The position numbers and the translations under genes are program-made. A DNA stretch of 64,000 nt, from contig NZ_CP014634.1 of NCBI RefSeq assembly GCF_001586215.1, forward strand, positions 1,364,001 to 1,428,000. The letters are read 5' to 3'. The notes beneath the pieces are model-generated. The model saw only the letters and a list, made by a program, of their open reading frames with translations, was not told the DNA's origin and ran no database searches. This document shows, in pieces, positions 61,767 to 64,000 of the stretch. The stretch comes from Corynebacterium simulans (GTDB lineage: Bacteria; Actinomycetota; Actinomycetes; Mycobacteriales; Mycobacteriaceae). The stretch's first letter is position 1. Each line of letters starts with the position of its first letter.

Positions 61767-62219
61767 ATGGATTCAGTCGTTTTGCTAGCTCTTCGCATCG
61801 GCCTTCTGGCACTGTTGTGGCTTTTCATCCTGGTGGCCTTGAACGCAATGCGCCGGGACGCCAATAAGGCTGCCGGCGTCTACCAGCCTTCGGCGCAGGC
61901 GAAGGCCACTCCGCGGCGTCGCGAAGCGCCCAAGCAGATCAACATCGTGGACGGGCCCCTGCGTGGCTCCCACATGCAGCTCGGCACGCTCGAAGAGTGC
62001 ACCATGGGCCGTGCGCAGGACTGTGACTTTGTCACCGGCGATGACTTTTCTTCCGGTCATCACGCGCGCCTGTTCCGCCGCGGCAGCGAGTGGTTTGTGG
62101 AAGACCTGGAATCCCGCAACGGCACCTTCGTGGGTGGCGTTCGCATCGATCAGCCGGAGCGAGTTGGCGTTGGCACCGACATCAAACTTGGCCGCACGAC
62201 CGTGAGGTTGATGGCATGA
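61767..62219 (+). CDS. fhaB: FHA-domain protein FhaB (FipA-interacting type)
   Basis: A 150-residue protein with an N-terminal membrane segment (VLLALRIGLLALLWLFILVA), a basic linker (KATPRRREAPK) and a C-terminal FHA domain (CTMGRAQDCDFVTGDDFSSG, EDLESRNGTFVGG). It localises phosphothreonine-dependent signalling to the division site in related species. ATG 61767 with TAAGGAGG in front; the frame is open further upstream, but this is the conserved start. Its stop overlaps the start of pstP. Confidence 0.93.
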   Translation: MDSVVLLALRIGLLALLWLFILVALNAMRRDANKAAGVYQPSAQAKATPRRREAPKQINIVDGPLRGSHMQLGTLEECTMGRAQDCDFVTGDDFSSGHHARLFRRGSEWFVEDLESRNGTFVGGVRIDQPERVGVGTDIKLGRTTVRLMA

Positions 62220-63559
62220 CTTTAAGCCTTAAATTCACCGCGATCACAGATCGCGGTCTAGTACGCCAAAACAACGAGGACAGCGCCCACGCTGGTCCCC
62301 ATCTTTTGTTATTGGCAGACGGAATGGGCGGCCACGCCGCCGGCGAGGTGGCCTCCCAGCTCATGGTTGAGCACTTGGAGCACCTCGACCAAGACCCCGA
62401 AGACAATGACATGCTCGCGCTGCTGGGCGCCGCGGCAGAAGATGCAAACGCGTCCATTTCCGCACACGTCGAGCAGCATCCAGAGACCGAGGGCATGGGC
62501 ACCACGCTTACCGCGATGATGTTCAACGGCACCGAGTTCGGCGTATGCCACGTAGGTGACTCCCGCGGCTATCGCCTGCGCAACGGCAAGCTGACCCAGG
62601 TAACGCGCGATGACACGTATGTGCAGTCTCTGGTGGATGAGGGTCGCCTCGACCCCGAGGACGTTTCCTCCCATCCGCAGAAGTCGCTGATTCTTAAGGC
62701 CTATACCGGCCGCCCGGTGGATCCCACCTTGTTTATGTTGGATGCCAAGGTCGGAGACCGCCTGCTGCTGTGCTCCGATGGTCTTTCGGATCCGGTTACG
62801 GCAGCCACCATCGAACTGGCACTTTCGCAAGGCACGCTTGACGACGCCGCGGTTACCCTCCGCGATCTCGCCCTGCGTTCCGGCGGCCCAGACAACGTCA
62901 CCATCGTCTTGGCCGAGGTAGTCGAGGGCAAAGGCGATAGCTCGCCGGTCAAGGTCGGCGCCATCGCAGGCGTCGTACCTGAGCCGACACACCCGGATTC
63001 CTCCGCCAGCCGCGCGGCTGCGCTAACAAGGCCACGGGAGGCGTCGCCTGCGCCCCAAGAAGAGGAAGACGACACCGAGGAACCTCACAGTCCAAAGAAG
63101 AAAGTTGGTTGGAAGGTAATCGGCGCCCTCGTAGTGGTGCTCGCGCTCGTCATCGGCGGCGGATTCTGGACCAAGAACGAGATTTCTAACAACTTCTACG
63201 TCGCCACCGACGAAGAAGGGGCACTCAGCATCGAGCAAGGCGTAGATTTCTCAGTCTTTGGGCGTTCTTTGCACCACAAATACCAAAATGCGTGCGTCGA
63301 TAAAGCAAACACGCTGCGTCTCGGATCCACTCCGTGTGAGGGGGATTTCGCCCCGTTCAAGGTCACTGACCTGCCAGATTCCGAGCGCGCGGCCGTAGAT
63401 AACCTGCCTTCGGGTTCCTATGCCGAGGTACAAACCCAGCTTTCGAGCCTGTCCTCCAAGGCACTCAAGCCGTGCATCAGCACGCCGAGCAAGAAGACGG
63501 ACGAGAAGCTAGAGAAGAAAACCGCTAAACCAGGAATCACGTGCCGGGAGGTGAGCTAA
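62216..63559 (+). CDS. pstP: PP2C-type Ser/Thr protein phosphatase PstP
   Basis: A 447-residue phosphatase from ATG 62216, overlapping the fhaB stop by four bases (ATGA). The PP2C core has the metal-ligand motifs RQNNEDSAHAG, LLLADGMGGHAAGEVAS, VCHVGDSRGYRLR, LLCSDGLSDPV and GGPDNVTIVLAE. A proline/glutamate-rich linker, one membrane segment (VIGALVVVLALVIGGGFW) and an outer domain of about 120 residues follow. It dephosphorylates the PknA/PknB kinases and their targets, usually encoded further along this operon. Confidence 0.95.
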   Translation: MTLSLKFTAITDRGLVRQNNEDSAHAGPHLLLLADGMGGHAAGEVASQLMVEHLEHLDQDPEDNDMLALLGAAAEDANASISAHVEQHPETEGMGTTLTAMMFNGTEFGVCHVGDSRGYRLRNGKLTQVTRDDTYVQSLVDEGRLDPEDVSSHPQKSLILKAYTGRPVDPTLFMLDAKVGDRLLLCSDGLSDPVTAATIELALSQGTLDDAAVTLRDLALRSGGPDNVTIVLAEVVEGKGDSSPVKVGAIAGVVPEPTHPDSSASRAAALTRPREASPAPQEEEDDTEEPHSPKKKVGWKVIGALVVVLALVIGGGFWTKNEISNNFYVATDEEGALSIEQGVDFSVFGRSLHHKYQNACVDKANTLRLGSTPCEGDFAPFKVTDLPDSERAAVDNLPSGSYAEVQTQLSSLSSKALKPCISTPSKKTDEKLEKKTAKPGITCREVS

Positions 63560-64000
63560 GTGAAGAAGATCTTTTCCCGCGGCACTGAGCTCGGGCTGCT
63601 GATTCTGGCGGCCGTGGTCTTTGCCATCACCACCGTCAGCCTGGAACTTTCCCAGGGCAACATCTTGACCATGGACGTCCTCTACCTCATCGGTGGATTC
63701 ATCGGCGTCTTCACCGTCGCCCACCTGGTGCTGTGCTTTTTGGCACCGCATTCGGATCAGCTCATGCTGCCGATTGTGTCTCTGCTCAACGGCACCGGCC
63801 TGGTCATGCTGGCGCGCCTCGACCTCGTCAATGATGGTGTCCTGGCGCGGCGGCAAGTGATGTGGACGATCGTCGGCCTTATCCTCTTCGTGCTGGTGCT
63901 GGTTGTATTGCGGGATCACCGCTCCCTTACCCGCTACTCCTACATCCTGGGCGCAGCCGGCCTCATCCTGCTGGCGCTGCCGCTGGTGTGGCCGCAGCCG
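63560..64000 (+). CDS. rodA: FtsW/RodA/SpoVE-family protein, partial at window edge
   Basis: A GTG directly after the pstP stop begins KKIFSRGTELGLLILAAVVF and continues with membrane segments (VLYLIGGFIGVFTVAHLVLC, then VGLILFVLVLVVL) and the family's LNGTGLVMLARLD stretch. The 147 codons present are open to the window end. RodA is the peptidoglycan glycosyltransferase partner of a class B PBP; pbpA, pknA and pknB usually follow. Confidence 0.9.
   Translation, partial: MKKIFSRGTELGLLILAAVVFAITTVSLELSQGNILTMDVLYLIGGFIGVFTVAHLVLCFLAPHSDQLMLPIVSLLNGTGLVMLARLDLVNDGVLARRQVMWTIVGLILFVLVLVVLRDHRSLTRYSYILGAAGLILLALPLVWPQP

Noticed and set aside
1..64000. CRISPR array
   Set aside because: No series of regularly spaced identical repeats was seen; the only short repeats found are a single pair at 19.4 kb and the IS/tRNA-flank repeats.

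Overview
The window looks like a chromosomal segment of a Corynebacterium, probably a skin or clinical species near the C. striatum group (species is a guess). The signs are DtxR-type iron boxes, the FhaA-FhaB-PstP-RodA division/signalling operon at the right end, corynebacterial-looking S8 and L6 proteins, and an IS1249-type element. The first 60 kb is accessory and crowded with insertion sequences. Only the last 3.4 kb (tRNA-Leu to rodA) looks like stable core genome.

Region by region. (1) 1-1.5 kb: a small cysteine-rich peptide gene whose spacing fits the defensin (CS-alpha-beta) fold, followed on the same strand by an ABC ATPase and a membrane permease cut by the window edge. This is a candidate defensin-like bacteriocin operon. 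(2) 1.7-9.8 kb: nested insertion sequences. An IS21-type element has a 7-bp target duplication and a 1,323-bp IS3-type element (copy A) inserted in its istA. A second identical copy (B) splits an AbiTii-domain gene. (3) 9.9-15.4 kb: a partner gene of the AbiTii protein, a decayed TIGR02391-type gene, and small unassigned genes resembling toxin/immunity leftovers. (4) 15.6-19.5 kb: a 127-bp repeat also found at tRNA-Leu, and a three-gene unit of DDE transposase, recombinase-like protein and small DNA-binding-like protein. (5) 19.8-25.6 kb: an AAA+ ATPase coupled to a DUF6414-like gene that is cleanly split by another IS3-type element, a dead IS6-type element, and a HEPN-like gene. (6) 25.7-28.3 kb: an IS481-type unit with 20-bp inverted repeats that appears to carry TetR, cupin and DUF4865 passengers. 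(7) 28.4-52.9 kb: an rpsH gene and a truncated rplF, then a full hydroxamate siderophore locus. (8) 52.9-60.2 kb: an IS1249-type element split by IS3 copy C, an Abi-like gene, a frameshifted TnpB and an IS110 element. (9) 60.6-64 kb: tRNA-Leu, fhaA, fhaB, pstP and the start of rodA.

The siderophore locus is the main functional unit. It has ornithine N-hydroxylase, N-hydroxyornithine formyltransferase, a trimodular NRPS (A-T-E-C-A-T-E-C-A-T, no thioesterase), MbtH-like protein, Fes-like esterase, a two-subunit ABC exporter, and FecCD permeases, ATPase and lipoprotein for uptake. The gene set, NRPS layout and adenylation-pocket residues I read by eye match the coelichelin (cch) system of Streptomyces coelicolor. 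Four DtxR-like boxes sit in front of its transcription units, implying iron repression.

All calls are from reading the sequence; no database search was run. Family names and comparisons with known systems are from memory.
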